Positions 12,416 through 26,182 are shown, numbered from the stretch's first letter. The stretch is 64,000 nucleotides of DNA from Glandiceps talaboti (GCF_964340395.1 NC_135549.1:10081342-10145341), one strand, 5' to 3'. Numbers and translations: made by a program. Notes: generated from the sequence alone by a model not told the origin.

Positions 12416-14907
12416 AGTGTACCTAGATGATGCAATGCACCTCATGGTGTATAGCATTTGGAGTAAGTCATAATATCTGACTAAACAGTTTCAAAACATT
12501 ATTCAGTTGCAGCTTATCTAGTGCAGCTTTAAGTGAATGTATACAGTGGCTGTGGTTACCATTACTGGTTTCTGTATGGGACTCACTTCACTCAGCACTA
12601 CATCTGACAACGAATCTAACATAAACCACCAGTAGGTAACTTAATGCAAATACATGCTCCTGAAAATGGAATTCAACTCGAAGAAGAGGTAAAGATTCAT
12701 CCATGTAACACATCTAACATTTCCTCAAAAAGGGTAGATTTTGCTGCCGAGCCTACTGCTGACTACCATTAATCCTTTTAGAATAACTTTTATGAAAAAC
12801 ATAATATAGAGAAATAAGTCGATAGCATAATGTTGTCGTCGTTAGTGTGCGCTTTGAAGACCACGGGAAGTTGGCTAATTATAAATGTAATTGTATGTGA
12901 CTACTTTATTCAATCGACATTTTTAGTTGGCGTCAGTGCTTTACGCCGAATAAAAATGTTATCAATAATCTTAGACGGAATATGGACGTTGATTCTATTT
13001 CTTCGCTATACCGTGTCAACGTCAATGAGGCATAGCATCGTTGGCCAGTATGTGTGAACTATATCACGATGTCGAAAATAACAAAATGTGCTAAATGAAT
13101 TATTTCATATCGTCACGATTTGTGTCCAAGAAAGTCTGCTAAAACCGTCCATTTGAGAAATAACACATTATTATATCAGATTGGTTGCAAATAAAATAAA
13201 CACTAGACTTTATGAATAAATTATCTTGGCAATGCGTGTTATTACTACTTCTTGTTAACGGTATTTTTTTTATTATTTTTACTTTTTAAAACAAACAAAT
13301 ATTAACAAGATACACTGAAAGTGTTAAAATGTATGGTTACGTCGTGATATTAGAAATATCAAACTGGTGTTAGATGATAAAATAAATTGAATGATTGATA
13401 TGTGTGACAATAAATCAGCGTCAATCGTTGGAAATTCGCGTGAAAGTGTTTTTTTTTCACGTCACAACTATTCTAACACGAAGTGCAGGTGCAGTTGGCT
13501 GTAAAGATGCCCCTTTCAATTGTAGAATTTAAACGTCTTTGGCGTCTAATTCAATCATGCCGTCTATTATTTTTTATACTCAACCGTGTCTTTATGTCTT
13601 GTCAAATGAAATGCTATAGAAATTGAATCTCCTAGGTTCAGTTCACATGGTTACTCAGACACCTCTATTTGGAATAGTATTTGGTTCGTGCATTGCATGA
13701 ATACAACCACTGCAATCATGTCGAATACGCTGCCGATGAATACAATACGTTGGAACTGAAATGAATTAGCGTTGAGAAATGTCAGATTGGACATTATTGC
13801 CAGGCGGTCCTCAAAAGGCACGACTATGTCAATAAAACGGCTAGCAATGGATAGCATTCTGTGGTTTACGATCTATGCAACAATGAAATAATCATTAATA
13901 AAATGATCAATCCTGTAATGAAACGACTTGGCTTAATTCCCATTCCTATTGCAAAACAGTCTAGTAGGCAAATTGATACTATCGCTTGCAAAGCAACTTT
14001 GTGTCCAAACCATACCATGAATTGGTCAAATATAACCAGGGTCCTGCACCATTATTGCTTAATTGTGACGAATTGTGCAATTTGCTTTTCTTATATTCTT
14101 ATATATCTTATTCAATGGTTGGATTATAGTTTAGAACCCTAGTTGACATCCTATATGTATAATGGCATCAATTTTAACAAAATGTAGTCACCATGTATGG
14201 AAGCAAACCAGGAAAGACACTAAATGTAAAACATAATAACATAGAATGGCGTTATCTTTCATAGATGTCTTGCAAGGGTAAACCTGTATACATAGTCACG
14301 ATAATGTCTTTATAATACTACCTCCATTAACGCCAATGACAATATTCCGTACTTAATCGCGCAATTTGATAAGTTAATAAAAACACGATGGATTTTTTTC
14401 CATATGTTTCCCCATGGTACTCCATATGTAACAATCATAACGCTATCGTACCTTGTTGTTGTTTATCCTTCACAGTTAGCAGTCGTGGCGTTTTAGGAGT
14501 GATTTTAAATAAAATACCTGATTTCAAATAATAACTTTTATCGTCCAGTCTCAAGGTTATTCGTGTAACACATAGTTACCTGATGAAAATGACATTAAAT
14601 TTAATGACTGGTATTTACAATAATTAGTATAGTACAGTGGTCAGGAGCATTTTGTACTAATTGCAATGACTAAATCTACTAGTTAAAGTTGTGGTACGCT
14701 CTAAAAGGCATGCATTTGGTTTTGAGGTTTAAATATGTACTTTACTATTGACCAGTTGAACTAGACAATGTTCATGGACAGAGTTGGCCAGCTAAACAAT
14801 GACAGAATAACAATTGTATGATGGTTGAATTCAGTAGGTATATTTATCCTGTATTTATTTTTAGCATTTTATGACTTTCAATTTTATCCATTTTATCTAT
14901 TAGTTTT

Positions 14908-14952
14908 ACCCTGAAGAAGGCAACTGTTGCGTTGCCGTGCCGAAACGTCGGT
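14908..14952 (+). mobile_element. Penelope-like / hammerhead-like terminal motif (transposon fragment)
   Basis: The segment carries ACC-CTGAAGA at 14908-14917, a GGCAAC/GTTGCC hairpin (14919-14924 with 14931-14936), then CGAAACGTC and GGT at 14941-14952. CTGANGA and GAAA are the conserved core boxes of hammerhead ribozymes, and ACC/GGT could form a short outer stem. However, extra bases sit between the boxes and the hairpin, and helix III would have no loop. Sequences of this kind occur at ends of Penelope-like retroelements in invertebrates (from memory). No reverse transcriptase frame is nearby, so this would be a fragment. Confidence 0.35.
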
Positions 14953-15168
14953 TTTAATATAAAAGATCATCAGAAGATTATAGTGACTGGTCGAGACATC
15001 TTTAATTTTTACCTCACACTTTGCCAACATTTAGATGTACCCCCACCCATTTCTTTTAACTTCAATTGTTGGACTGAGCCTATTTCTTGAACCAATGCAT
15101 TTATTTTTTGATATGTACGATTATACTTAACCTTATACTACACGTGTAAATAGCCACATAACTACATA

Positions 15169-15333
<165 letters not shown>

Positions 15334-16132
15334 CGATATCTGGTCATCCCAAAAACTTGTAATATGACAGGAGCCAATATTATTTTACCGCACCACACCA
15401 CACGTTACTAAATTAACCTATCTGTACACGCCTACCTATTTTGCGTGTAGAAAAACAAAAGGTTCATTTAACGCCTTGCTATGATTAAATATATGTGTCA
15501 CCGATTACAATTAATCTCAAACAGTGACGTCATCTTTGCACTACATATTGATTGGAAAGAACCCGTGTAAGAATAAACTACGGAGAAGTATTGATCACTT
15601 CTTATGACATTTTATACGTTGAGTTCATGTACATTTATGGAATAAATAGAAGCTCTTTTTAACTCTAAAGTGACATGTATTTGTATAGACGTTAAAACTG
15701 TTTGTATAACTCTTATCCAGAATCTAAAACAACAGCCATCACTTTTGTAAACTGTCACCAACGCATAGACTTATTGTTTCATTTTGTTTTCTAATGACGT
15801 GCGTTTTGTTTTGAACATGTGGCCTCACACCAGGTCATCTTAAATAAGCTAACCTGTGATCACGTATTATGTTTTTATTTATTTTGAAAACCGAATGATT
15901 TACAGAGTGGTGTTGATGCAGCTGATCTAATTGCATGTAATCTACGTCGTGTGCAGAATATCAATGAGATACGTTGCACGCTAGTTCACCCATTCAGTAT
16001 CGACGGTAGTATACTATTAGCAGACTTAACTCATGGAAATATAAAATCATTTATGTGATATTTTTCATAATGTTCAATATCCGTCATTCATTGTTACCAC
16101 ATTATTACGCCCCATACACACACCACGCACGC

Positions 16133-16197
<65 letters not shown>

Positions 16198-16251
16198 CAG
16201 GCAGGGATGCATACATACATACATACATACATACATACATACATACATACA

Positions 16252-16280
<29 letters not shown>
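16133..16280. repeat. Compound (ACAG)n(CATA)n array
   Basis: About 15 ACAG copies, a short AGCAGGCAGGGATG bridge, then about 18 CATA copies. The same two motifs adjoin each other at 10.4 kb and 49.1 kb. Confidence 0.97.
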
Positions 16281-16282
<2 letters not shown>

Positions 16283-16690
16283 TATTAAATAAAGTAACGA
16301 AGCTGTTTCATTTAAATTGACTTGTTCCAGAATTTTACAATCCAGGCGTGTATCTCATTGATATATATATACACTTCAGTCTTGACAGTATTTTGTGAAT
16401 TATTAATAATATATCAGAAGTGAATAATCACAATCCGAATTCGGAGAATCAACATACGAATATCTTGTCTAATATTCACAATTCGTGTGATTTGTTTTAT
16501 TTGTTTGTTCATTACACATCAAAGATAATTCAGTAATTACACAGTAAACTCTAAGTTGAAATGTGTACTTAGAGCGACCATATACTTGAAAAGTTTGACA
16601 AGTCATAAAAAAAATGTCCTGTCAGGACGTACTTGGAGTAGCACAGCTTGCATATTTCAAATCAGTCAGAACACGGGTAGTAGCACAATA

Positions 16691-16802
<112 letters not shown>

Positions 16803-19342
16803 TGCGTCATTATCGTATGATTGAAAGGAAGATATTTCAGTCTGAAACGTTCCATTATGTAAAGGTTGCATTTATGTTCGTTTACCGGATTAAAGTAGAT
16901 TAACGCATACAATATTATCACACTTTAATCGCTTTGAAGTAAACGGCTTGACCAAGTCACTTTCCATAATTCAAATGGTTTTATACGTATGAGATTTAAC
17001 TCACAGTATTCAAAATATTAAGTACTGACATCATGTGACGTACAAGATGCCAAAGGTCAAAAACAGACAGTTAGCCACTCAGGTAGCATTAATAATGTCT
17101 GCGTGTCTGTCTCCCTAGCTGTCTGCCAGGTTGTCAGTTTCCGTTAGTCTAGCTGTCTGGTGATGACTTCATATATGAAATATACATTTCATTTGCATAG
17201 TTTACAATAACCTGCTTTTGTTTTTTGATCAGACTTATCTACTTAATTCAAGTTATCATACTTGCATGTGGCCGAGTAAAGTGATAGAATTTGCAGGCAA
17301 ATTGAGAAAGACACGAAGGTAGATATACTGTATCTATGAATCTAACATTTGCACTTTCCTTAATAATCAGATATATGGAGCGAAAAGTTACATTAAGATT
17401 TGACAGCAGACGAAATCACAGAAATACCAGCGCATCTTTAGCGGCTTAATCTGCTAAAAAGCACTCTGACTAATTATAAAAAAAAATGTTATCTTTTCTG
17501 CCTATTTCTGTCGGTTCTGTATATGTCTCCAAAGAGTTAGAATTTTAGTGTCAGGTAGATGGACACACATTGTAAGAGGTAATTTTCTCTGATCAAATGA
17601 TGGATTTGACTTCAACACTCGGTCTTTCCTGCTCGAGTTGAGGCAAATAATAATTTCAGTACTACTTTTATGTTCTGTACTCGGTTTGCGGATTGCATTT
17701 TAAATGCTAGTGAGTTAAGTTTCAAATTGTATCACCTGGTTAGGAGGGCAGCAATTCATTACTATATGTTACAACTGTTTAGTTTATTCCAATACCTTAA
17801 CTTCCAATATACGTCCACTACTTACTTCTAATACATAACTATTGACAATCTTAAAACCAAGTACCCTCACAAGAATCTGTTATGATGACACACAGTAATG
17901 TTTATTTTACTACCCAGAGTTATTATCTATTCATGCCATCACTTATTCACGATCGGGAATGAAACTTCGCCACATTAATGATAATAATATCTCACAACTA
18001 ATATTTATGAATGTTAACGTTTCAAGCAATTATTTTTACTTGGTCTTTAATCGTTAGTTTTGTATTTATATACGCTGCACAATGGTTTGATACCATTAAT
18101 TACACTGTGTCACTTTTATCATATGCACGACATTTTGTTCTCTTTTCCAGTTGTATTCTTTAATGTGATTTGTAAGACCTCTTAACCAACACGCTGTATC
18201 TTCCACTCAATTCAATTTCAGCTATTTGTCAGCGTCGAAATGGCGTCACAAAGAACTGTATTTCGAAGTGTAAAAAGTGTGAGTAAATCGCATCCCTGAC
18301 AGTATTCATCACTTCCCGACAAAAAAAAGGATGTTGTTGTCATACAGAGAGGCCAGTTTTCTAGATAAAACAACTCAAATAAAAATCCAGCTAAAGTTTA
18401 CTTGGTTACAGATTATTACATGAAGCGTTGTCTAAGAATACAGTTCTAGCCACCTGTTGAATGGTAATTAGTAGTATGGCAATGACACGGTATTGCCATT
18501 TCCACTCCGACCATATTAATTCAACCAATCACTTCTGATCATACACACTATGCTATAATCTTCTAATGGTTTGATTAGAATAACAGTTTGCCCCCAATTC
18601 CATTTTATCGATTAATATCCACTTAAACCACTGACTTGTAATACGCATTTCTCCCCGTTTAAAAAAGACATATTAATGTGTCTCTCCACATAAAAATATA
18701 TTTGAATCAGCCAATAGAACTTGCCTGACTTGATTGTTATCAACAGTCTTAGGAAATTATCAATCAGTCACAGCCCCGCTTTTTATATCAAGAAATCCCT
18801 AATCAGAGACCTGGGGCGTTCAGAAGCACAAATTGCTAAGTAATAAATCTTAAAGAGAAGAGAAAACAATATATGTACTATACAAGACATACTGAATTAT
18901 TTTACCATGATAATGACTGTACAGGTTTCGAGATAATGTTTAAAACTTCAAGTGTTAATTATATGAAATACACAATGAGAATATCAAGCCTTCTTTATTG
19001 AATGGATGCTTGAACAGTAAAACAATCATTGTTACATAATTACACACACACATTCTTGTATAATCGCCACGAAAGCTTATAACGTTAATATCTATCTTGT
19101 CAAATGTAATTTCGATATCAAGAAAATGTCCCAGACTTTTGCTTCTAGCAAACAAAGTGGTGAAAAATACCTGATTGTTGATTTCAGCTTAGACGAAAGA
19201 ATAATAAGATATATAACAAACTTTACATCTACAGCAATATAAAACTTGAATGATAACCTAACGTATACAATAACCAAATCTATACACAAAAATATTGTTT
19301 ACGACTCCTGAACACTCCCGTAAATAGTCTCATCTCATCGTG

Positions 19343-19595
19343 TTATCATCATCATAATAATAATAATGTTGGTTTTTATATAGCGCTTTCCCACTCTGTG
19401 CTCAAAACGCTTTGCAATTATTACCCCTGGCTCTGATCTATAGCGGCACAACGGCCCTTTACACTTCCTCAACTCCCTTGGGAGCATACGATCCATCGCA
19501 GCCTTTATAAGCGCATAGGATTAAACCATTCACATTGCAACCCCCATCTTAGTGCTAGTTGCTAGGCAACATCCTCCTCCTAGGAATAGGAACAC
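19343..19595 (-). mobile_element. SINE or LINE 3'-end-like element
   Basis: Read on the minus strand it ends in GAAAGCGCTATATAAAAACC followed by an ATT-rich tail (19346-19372), preceded by GCAAAGCGTTTTGAGCACAG. The GCGCTATATAAA-plus-(ATT)n tail is, from memory, a widespread 3' end of L2/CR1-related LINEs and the SINEs that use them. The body upstream has GTTGCCTAGCAACTAG and a CCTCCTCCTAGG-type stretch near 19580-19585. No protein frame is present, so it is a SINE or a truncated LINE. The upstream boundary is uncertain. Confidence 0.6.
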
Positions 19596-19746
19596 AACCA
19601 TATACAATGGCCACTGTATCGTTACATGGTATATTTTTCTACAGCCCTGCTCCACTTTTCCAGGACTACACATTCCGGTAATATAACTGTGCCACACCTC
19701 GTACACGGCTTTGTAGATCCATGTACCATCTATGTTGGTATCATAC

Positions 19747-19960
19747 CCTGTAGTTGCCCCTTTTTATACATCCAATCAGCACTCTTCACACAGTTGGCAC
19801 ATGGCTGTAAGAAATGCCCCTATTATAGTAGTGTTAACATAGCTGGCACATGGCTGTAAGAAATACCCCTTTTATAGCAGTACTAACATAGTTGGTACGT
19901 GGATGTAAGAAATGCCCCTGTTATAGCAGTGCTAACATAGCTGGTACATGGCCGTGGGAA
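19747..19960. repeat. 49-bp imperfect tandem repeat
   Basis: Units containing TGGCACATGGCTGTAAGAAA begin near 19794, 19843, 19892 and 19941 (period 49), each with TGCCCCTNTTATAG-type middle sequence. The last is truncated. The segment from 19747 resembles a degenerate additional unit. It follows the SINE-like element by about 150 bp and may be part of the same insertion. Confidence 0.75.
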
Positions 19961-21769
19961 AAAGCTCTTGTACATAGATGTGTAAGCAGCATCGCTATTT
20001 CTCACATCCACTTTGCACGGATTATGGCCCACCAGTTATACATCTAGGTATGTTACAGCAGTGTGCTCGCTAGAGCTGAACATTACAAGAGTATTTTACA
20101 CATATCTGGTAAAGCCGCTATGGCTCACTATACAGCTATGTTCATAACCATGTCCTAGGTATGTGACTGTTACAGGGGAGTTTCCCTTGGAAATTATATG
20201 AACGGATTGATGATAAATAATTGTCTCCAAATATCGTAGTGACGATAGCTACCAATATTTTCAGGTGAACAGGTGACAATTATAACAGAGAACAGGCATT
20301 TACTAAATAACAAGTTCTCGAAAAATTGCGTCATAATATCTAACTACACCTACATTGAACATACATTGAACTTAATATATTCTGTACATGTCTGTTAGCA
20401 CATACAGCCTGGAATCCACGTACTAATTTCCGACAATTCGGTGATATTTTGCAGAGCTATGTGTGTCAATTGATGTATTTGGCATGACGGTATTTTATTT
20501 TGGTCATTAATTAATGTTGCTCAAATCGTGAATGGCGTGAGTTTTGAATCCAATTACAACTCGAGATTATATGGGAATATAGCTCGACATTCCAATCTGT
20601 TCAAGTCTGTTGATTCGTAATAGATGTTTCGAAGAGGAACTTGTTGTAATTGTAGAACCAGGGGTAATACTTGGATATTACGAATGTGTCGTTTCACCTA
20701 ACAGCTTGTATTTGATAACTAAAGTCCACGAACTTGCTATGAACATTTTGAACAGCACGCCATCTGCAACTGTGAACAGGTACAGAACACTTTCCTTCTA
20801 CTTTTAAATCTTAACCTTCGAAGTAAATTGAGTCAAGCAAGTCAATCTTTTCAGTGAAACTCTCATCCTCTTATCAACCAAATTCAGCTTGGTGCATTAG
20901 AAGGTGTACATGGGAATTTACTCGTGATGCAGTTGGAATCGTAATCAGTTCAGTATTACATGACAAGATTTACTTAGGCAGAAGCATTCCACTTTACCAC
21001 AACATATGAACGGCATCAAAGTTCAATTCCACCTTATTCGTTACATTTATATCCAAAACATAGACTGATCGGTAAATTAGTATAATAGGGATCCGTACTG
21101 AGTTTGATTGGCTTCTTGGCTTTCTATTCAGGTCCAGCTGAGGTACATATAATTGCTGCAAGAAATGAATGATTATTTTGTACTTTCTACGGCAATTTCA
21201 TTCAGATTTACGTTGAATAAATCACCTGAAGGTTGCATTTTTCCCTTGTATTCAAGTATTTTTATTGGAAGCTCCAAGACCCAATGACCCAGATCGGCGT
21301 GTTTTTTCCCAATGTGATTAACAGACTTCTTTGAGAAGATAATCGAACGATAATGCCTTCTATTCTCTCACCTTTACGGAAATGTAGGACATGTACACCC
21401 TGAGAAATTGGTTGACTGAAAAACATTATCATAACATTCATTGAATAAAATTGTCAATTTCCGTACATACAACACGAGCATATTACATGGAAGGTCATTT
21501 TTTCTCAGTTACCATAGAGTGAGTTAGAAAAGATGTAAGTTCAATACTGTTAAAATTTCATCCTCACATTTATAGTACAGAGAAGAGAGAGGGGACGTTT
21601 GTACCTGGCGACATCTTATTCGAAACAGCCGAAGGCATTGTCTTCGTTTCCTTGTATTGAGGTGTGAATAACCAATGTACTGAAGAAACACGATCTGCAG
21701 TCATTTCATACGATGGACCTTTTCTGCATATCTCTATCTGTATTACGATCTAAATCCGTAAAGAAAGAA

Positions 21770-22096
<327 letters not shown>

Positions 22097-22859
22097 TTTA
22101 GTACCTATCAGCACTGGTCAGCGTTGTAGCAGGTCTCGGCGTATATCGTACGATGTTGTGATAAACAGTAGAAATTTGATTGTCTCACTTGATCACAATT
22201 TTCCTCAAACGAGACAGGAGGCTATAACAGATGTGATTGAAATTGTGCCAAGGGCAGTTAAAGCGATAGTATTTATATTTAATCTACCGTATAGATTTTC
22301 ATTTGGAGCTATCAAAGTTATTATGAAACATTATTCAACCAGCAAATTGCCACGACTGTGTATGACACTTAAAACAATAAAGCCTTTACTTCCAATATGT
22401 CGCGTATTTATTATCGGTACTAGTTTGTTAAGTTATTGAACGCAACTTCAACTTGATGAAGGAAACATTACTAAATAATGACAAACTTAGAATTCAAACC
22501 GAAAACTATTAAAGGTCAATAACGTTTGGGTTATGATGTTGGTGAGCAAATATGTATTATCTGTTTGTCTATATTGGATTTGGCAACGTTTTCTACGTAA
22601 AGGGTACAGACGTGTCCAGAGATTAACACTTTTATTTCAATTCCCCCCGTCTTTGGAAATGAAAACACCTATCATTAATGAACTAAGTACCGTCATTTTG
22701 AAGATTGGCACGTTTTCAATTTCTGTACCCCTTGTATTGATGAATCAAAATAAAAAACTAAAGACAATAAATGGCTTCCTTATATTGCTACATAATTGAT
22801 AATAAGACCACGCAATACATATTCCATTTCAATTTGGTGTTAATAAAGTGCAGGGGGCA

Positions 22860-23215
22860 ATCGTTTTTGTCTGGAATTACGTGACGTTGAATTTCCGCCG
22901 ATTTACGGTCTTTTACGGTCATTAGAACAGTTTTGAAGCAGGCGTAATCTGTGTTAGTGCAATAGTTGTCTATCCAGCCAATAACCGTCTATATTTCAAT
23001 TACAGAATGCAAATTACGCCGTCTTTCTCCATGAGATAAAAACACAGTGAAAGGTCGTATACGTGTACGGGTGCGTCATCTGCTCCGTGAGATTAAAGGG
23101 TGCGCTAATGAAATTAAGGGCCAGAAAGAAATGAAACGGAGCGCGTTTCCATTAGAGAATTAGCTCATTGACAGATATGATTGGACATCTATGCGACAAA
23201 ACAGTTTGATTTTGT
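22860..23215. promoter_or_regulatory. Candidate conserved regulatory element (CpG-enriched, repeat-free)
   Basis: Within AT-rich intron this block is free of simple repeats, richer in CpG than its surroundings (for example TTCCGCCGATTTACGG, GTGTACGGGTGCGTC, CGGAGCGCG), and dense in homeodomain/TALE-type words (GAATTAGC, AATTAAGG, TGACAGATATGATTGG). No open frame with coding character spans it. The call is an inference from composition; conservation was not tested. Confidence 0.25.
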
Positions 23216-23515
23216 AAGTGTTTACAGGATACTGTGTGTTTTTCACAATGATCGAATTGCAGCTTTTATTTACTTATCTTAACTTAATTTAGTACAATAC
23301 AAACCAAGACAATTCGCATTAGAATTGCCAGTATAGTATAGTGTAGTATATTTAAAATATAAGTAATAAACAAAGGTAATTTAATTATATAAAGAATTCA
23401 AAATGGTATGATAATTATTGAAAAAAATGCCTTATATTGCTATGCTATCCTATATTATGCCATTCTACTAGAATGGGGTATGCCACACTCTGTTATGCTT
23501 ACTTTTCGTTACTTG

Positions 23516-23745
23516 CATTGTTTTGCTTTACTTTGCTTTGCTGTGCTTTGCGTTGCTTTGCTTTGCGTTGCTTTGCTTTGCGTTGCTTTGCTTTGCTTTG
23601 CTTTGCGTTGCTTTGCGTTGCGTTGCTTTACATTGCTTTACATTGCTTTGCGTTGCTTTGCTTTGTTTTGCTTTGCTTTTCGTTGTGTTGCTTTACATTG
23701 CTTTGCGTTGCGTTGCTTTGCTTTGTTTTGCTTTGCTTTGTTTCT
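23516..23745. repeat. (TTTGC)n pentanucleotide array with GTTGC variants
   Basis: About 45 copies of a pentamer, mostly CTTTG, with GTTGC and ATTGC variants scattered in it. All three plus frames are open because the pentamer lacks stops. The Ala/Leu/Cys/Phe-rich frames are not genes. Confidence 0.95.
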
Positions 23746-24229
23746 CTATACTATCACATTTATCAGTATGACGCTATGCTATAGAATGTCTAACTAAACC
23801 CTGATAAGCCCTTCTCTGCTTTGATTTTCCTTTGTTTTGCTATAATATTAGCTAGTTTAGAATACCAGTAGCATTGAATATCTCAAAAGCCTGCCCATGG
23901 CCTGAAAAGTTACTACAACTCTGACAACAAAAAGAAACAATGAGTAAAGCGAATTTCTAATAGCAAGGCATGTGTTTTGAACTCTGCTTCAAATTATACA
24001 GATACATTGCCTATTGGGATTTCCCTCAAATCGACTAGATTTGATAGATTGCTTTGAAGCAGATAACTTTTTGAAGTGTCCAATCGGGCAATCTGTAAAA
24101 TATATCGATGGATTTTCCACTCTTGTTCCTATTGCTCTTTCCTGTAATTTGAACAAATGTCTTCAAATGCAGTAAATGTTGTTTATGTAAATTCTGTATG
24201 TAATGCTCGATCGTTCACAGAATTAGAAT

Positions 24230-25275
24230 CCCCTTTACGTAGCCAGTATTTGCATGTTAGCAGTCACAAAGCCCTTTACGTAGTCAGTATTTGCATGTTA
24301 GCAATCACAAAACCCTTTACGTACCCAGTATTTGCATGTTAGCAGTTACAAAAGCCCATTACGTAGCCAGTATTTACATGTTAGCTGTCACAAAACCCTT
24401 TACTTGGCCAGTATTTGCATATTAGCAGTCACAAAAGCCGAGTACGTAGCCAGTACTTGCATGTTAGCAGTCACAAAGCCCTTTACGTAGCCAGTATTTA
24501 CATGTTAGCAGTCACAAAGCCCTTTACGTAGCCAGTATTTGCATCTTAGCAGTCACAAAACCCTTTACGTAGCCAGTATTTGCATATTAGCAATCACAAG
24601 CCCTTTACGTAGCCTGTATTTGCATGTTAGCAATCACAAAGCCCTTTACGTAGCCAGTATTTGCATCTTAGCAGTCACAAAACCCTTAAGGTAGCCAGTA
24701 TTTGCATGTTAGCAATCACAAGCCCTTTACGTAGCCTGTATTTGCATGTTAGCAATCACAAAGCCCTTTAAGTAGCCTGTATTTGCATGTTAGCAATCAC
24801 AAAGCCCTTTACGTAGCCAGTATTTGCATCTTAGCAGTCACAAAACCCTTAAGGTAGCCAGTATTTGCATGTTAGCAATCACAAACCCTTTACGTAGCCT
24901 GTATTTGCATGTTAGCAATCACAAAGCCCTTTACGTAGCCTGTATTTGCATGTTAGCAATCACAAAGCCCTTTACGTAGCCAGTATTTGCATCTTAGCAA
25001 TCACAAAACCCTTTACGTAGCCAGTATTTACATGTTAACAGTCAAAAAACCCTTTACGTAGCAGCATTTGCATGTTAGCAGTCACAAAGCCCTTTACGTA
25101 GACAGTATTTGTATGTTAACAATCACAAAAGCCCGTTACGTAGCCAGTACTTACATGTTAGCAGTCACAAAGCCCTTTACGTAGCCAGTGTTTGCATGTT
25201 AGCAATCACAAAACCCTTTACGTAGCCAGCATTTGCATGTTAGCAGTCACAAATCTCTGTATGTAGCCAGTATTG
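24230..25275. repeat. 41-bp minisatellite, 25 units, with POU octamer in most units
   Basis: The unit is 40-42 bp, built from CCCTTTACGTAGCCAGT, ATTTGCATGTTAGCAG and TCACAAAG. I count 25 units plus a partial one. Eighteen units keep a perfect ATTTGCAT, the reverse complement of the POU octamer ATGCAAAT. Sub-variants recur in blocks: the rare CTTAAGGTAGCC variant appears at 24685 and 24848, 163 bp apart (four units), which indicates higher-order duplication. Confidence 0.95.
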
Positions 25276-26182
25276 ATAACAGCTAGATACGCGGCAATTA
25301 GGAGTAGAATCAGTCCAACTACAACCAACAAACCAGAACTTGAAGAGAACATTAAGTTTGACGATAAAGCAAGAGTTACATAGTTACATAAACGTTTTAC
25401 TACCAACAACTTGCCAACAGTTTGATTGCACATAAAGGATCTTTATCTCTATCTAAAGAATAACAAACCATTCAAAAGACACTATAAAAGAAATCAAATG
25501 AAAATATAGAGATGTACTAATAAGTAATATAACGTCTGTGAAACCAGACCCTCGCTTAAACTTCGATACATGTATGAACTTTGTACAAACTGCTTAGAGT
25601 ATGACCCATGGTAACCGTTATTAATATCTTTATGGCTTTTGCAGAACATCTATAACCTTTTAAAAAGCTGAAATCTCATAATCTGCACTAGGCTGTCATA
25701 AAGTAAAACGTTGTTCGTTTCGATGTCATTGTATACTTACTATAGTATTGATAAGTCAAATTCAAGCTATCCAGAATAGAATGTATTGGTTGGCAGTTTT
25801 CTTCTTCTGTCGACAGGTGTGCCAATATCTTACATAAACACGATATACCTTATATGCACTTAGGCTGACCAGGGCTGGAGTTACGACTATTGATGTGCCA
25901 TTATATATAACCTATGAAGTGGTGTGTACACTCTGCAGCTTGACATGAAAGTACAAGTTATGACGACTTATTTGAAGGTGAAATGAATGACACCACTGTC
26001 TTTGACGTGACAAGATATAAAAATGACAAGTGATTGAATGTCGTGTGCATGTTGATTCCTTTGAGCTTATTCATGGCGCGCCTAGAGATTGATAAAAGTT
26101 GATGAAAGTTGACTGGATGCAGAAATTGAAACACGTTACCAATTAGGTCTAATGGCACCCGGCGACCTACGCAAACAGTGCT

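Noticed and set aside
12830-13057. Plus-strand hydrophobic 75-codon frame
   Set aside because: Looks membrane-like, but length is at chance level for AT-rich DNA and no splice or homology support was seen.
13651-13857. Minus-strand 68-codon frame with protein-like composition
   Set aside because: A possible acceptor lies upstream, but there is no donor, partner exon or recognised motif.
23408-23797. Three overlapping Leu/Ala/Cys/Phe-rich frames
   Set aside because: All frames of the stop-free TTTGC pentanucleotide array; no flanking coding sequence.
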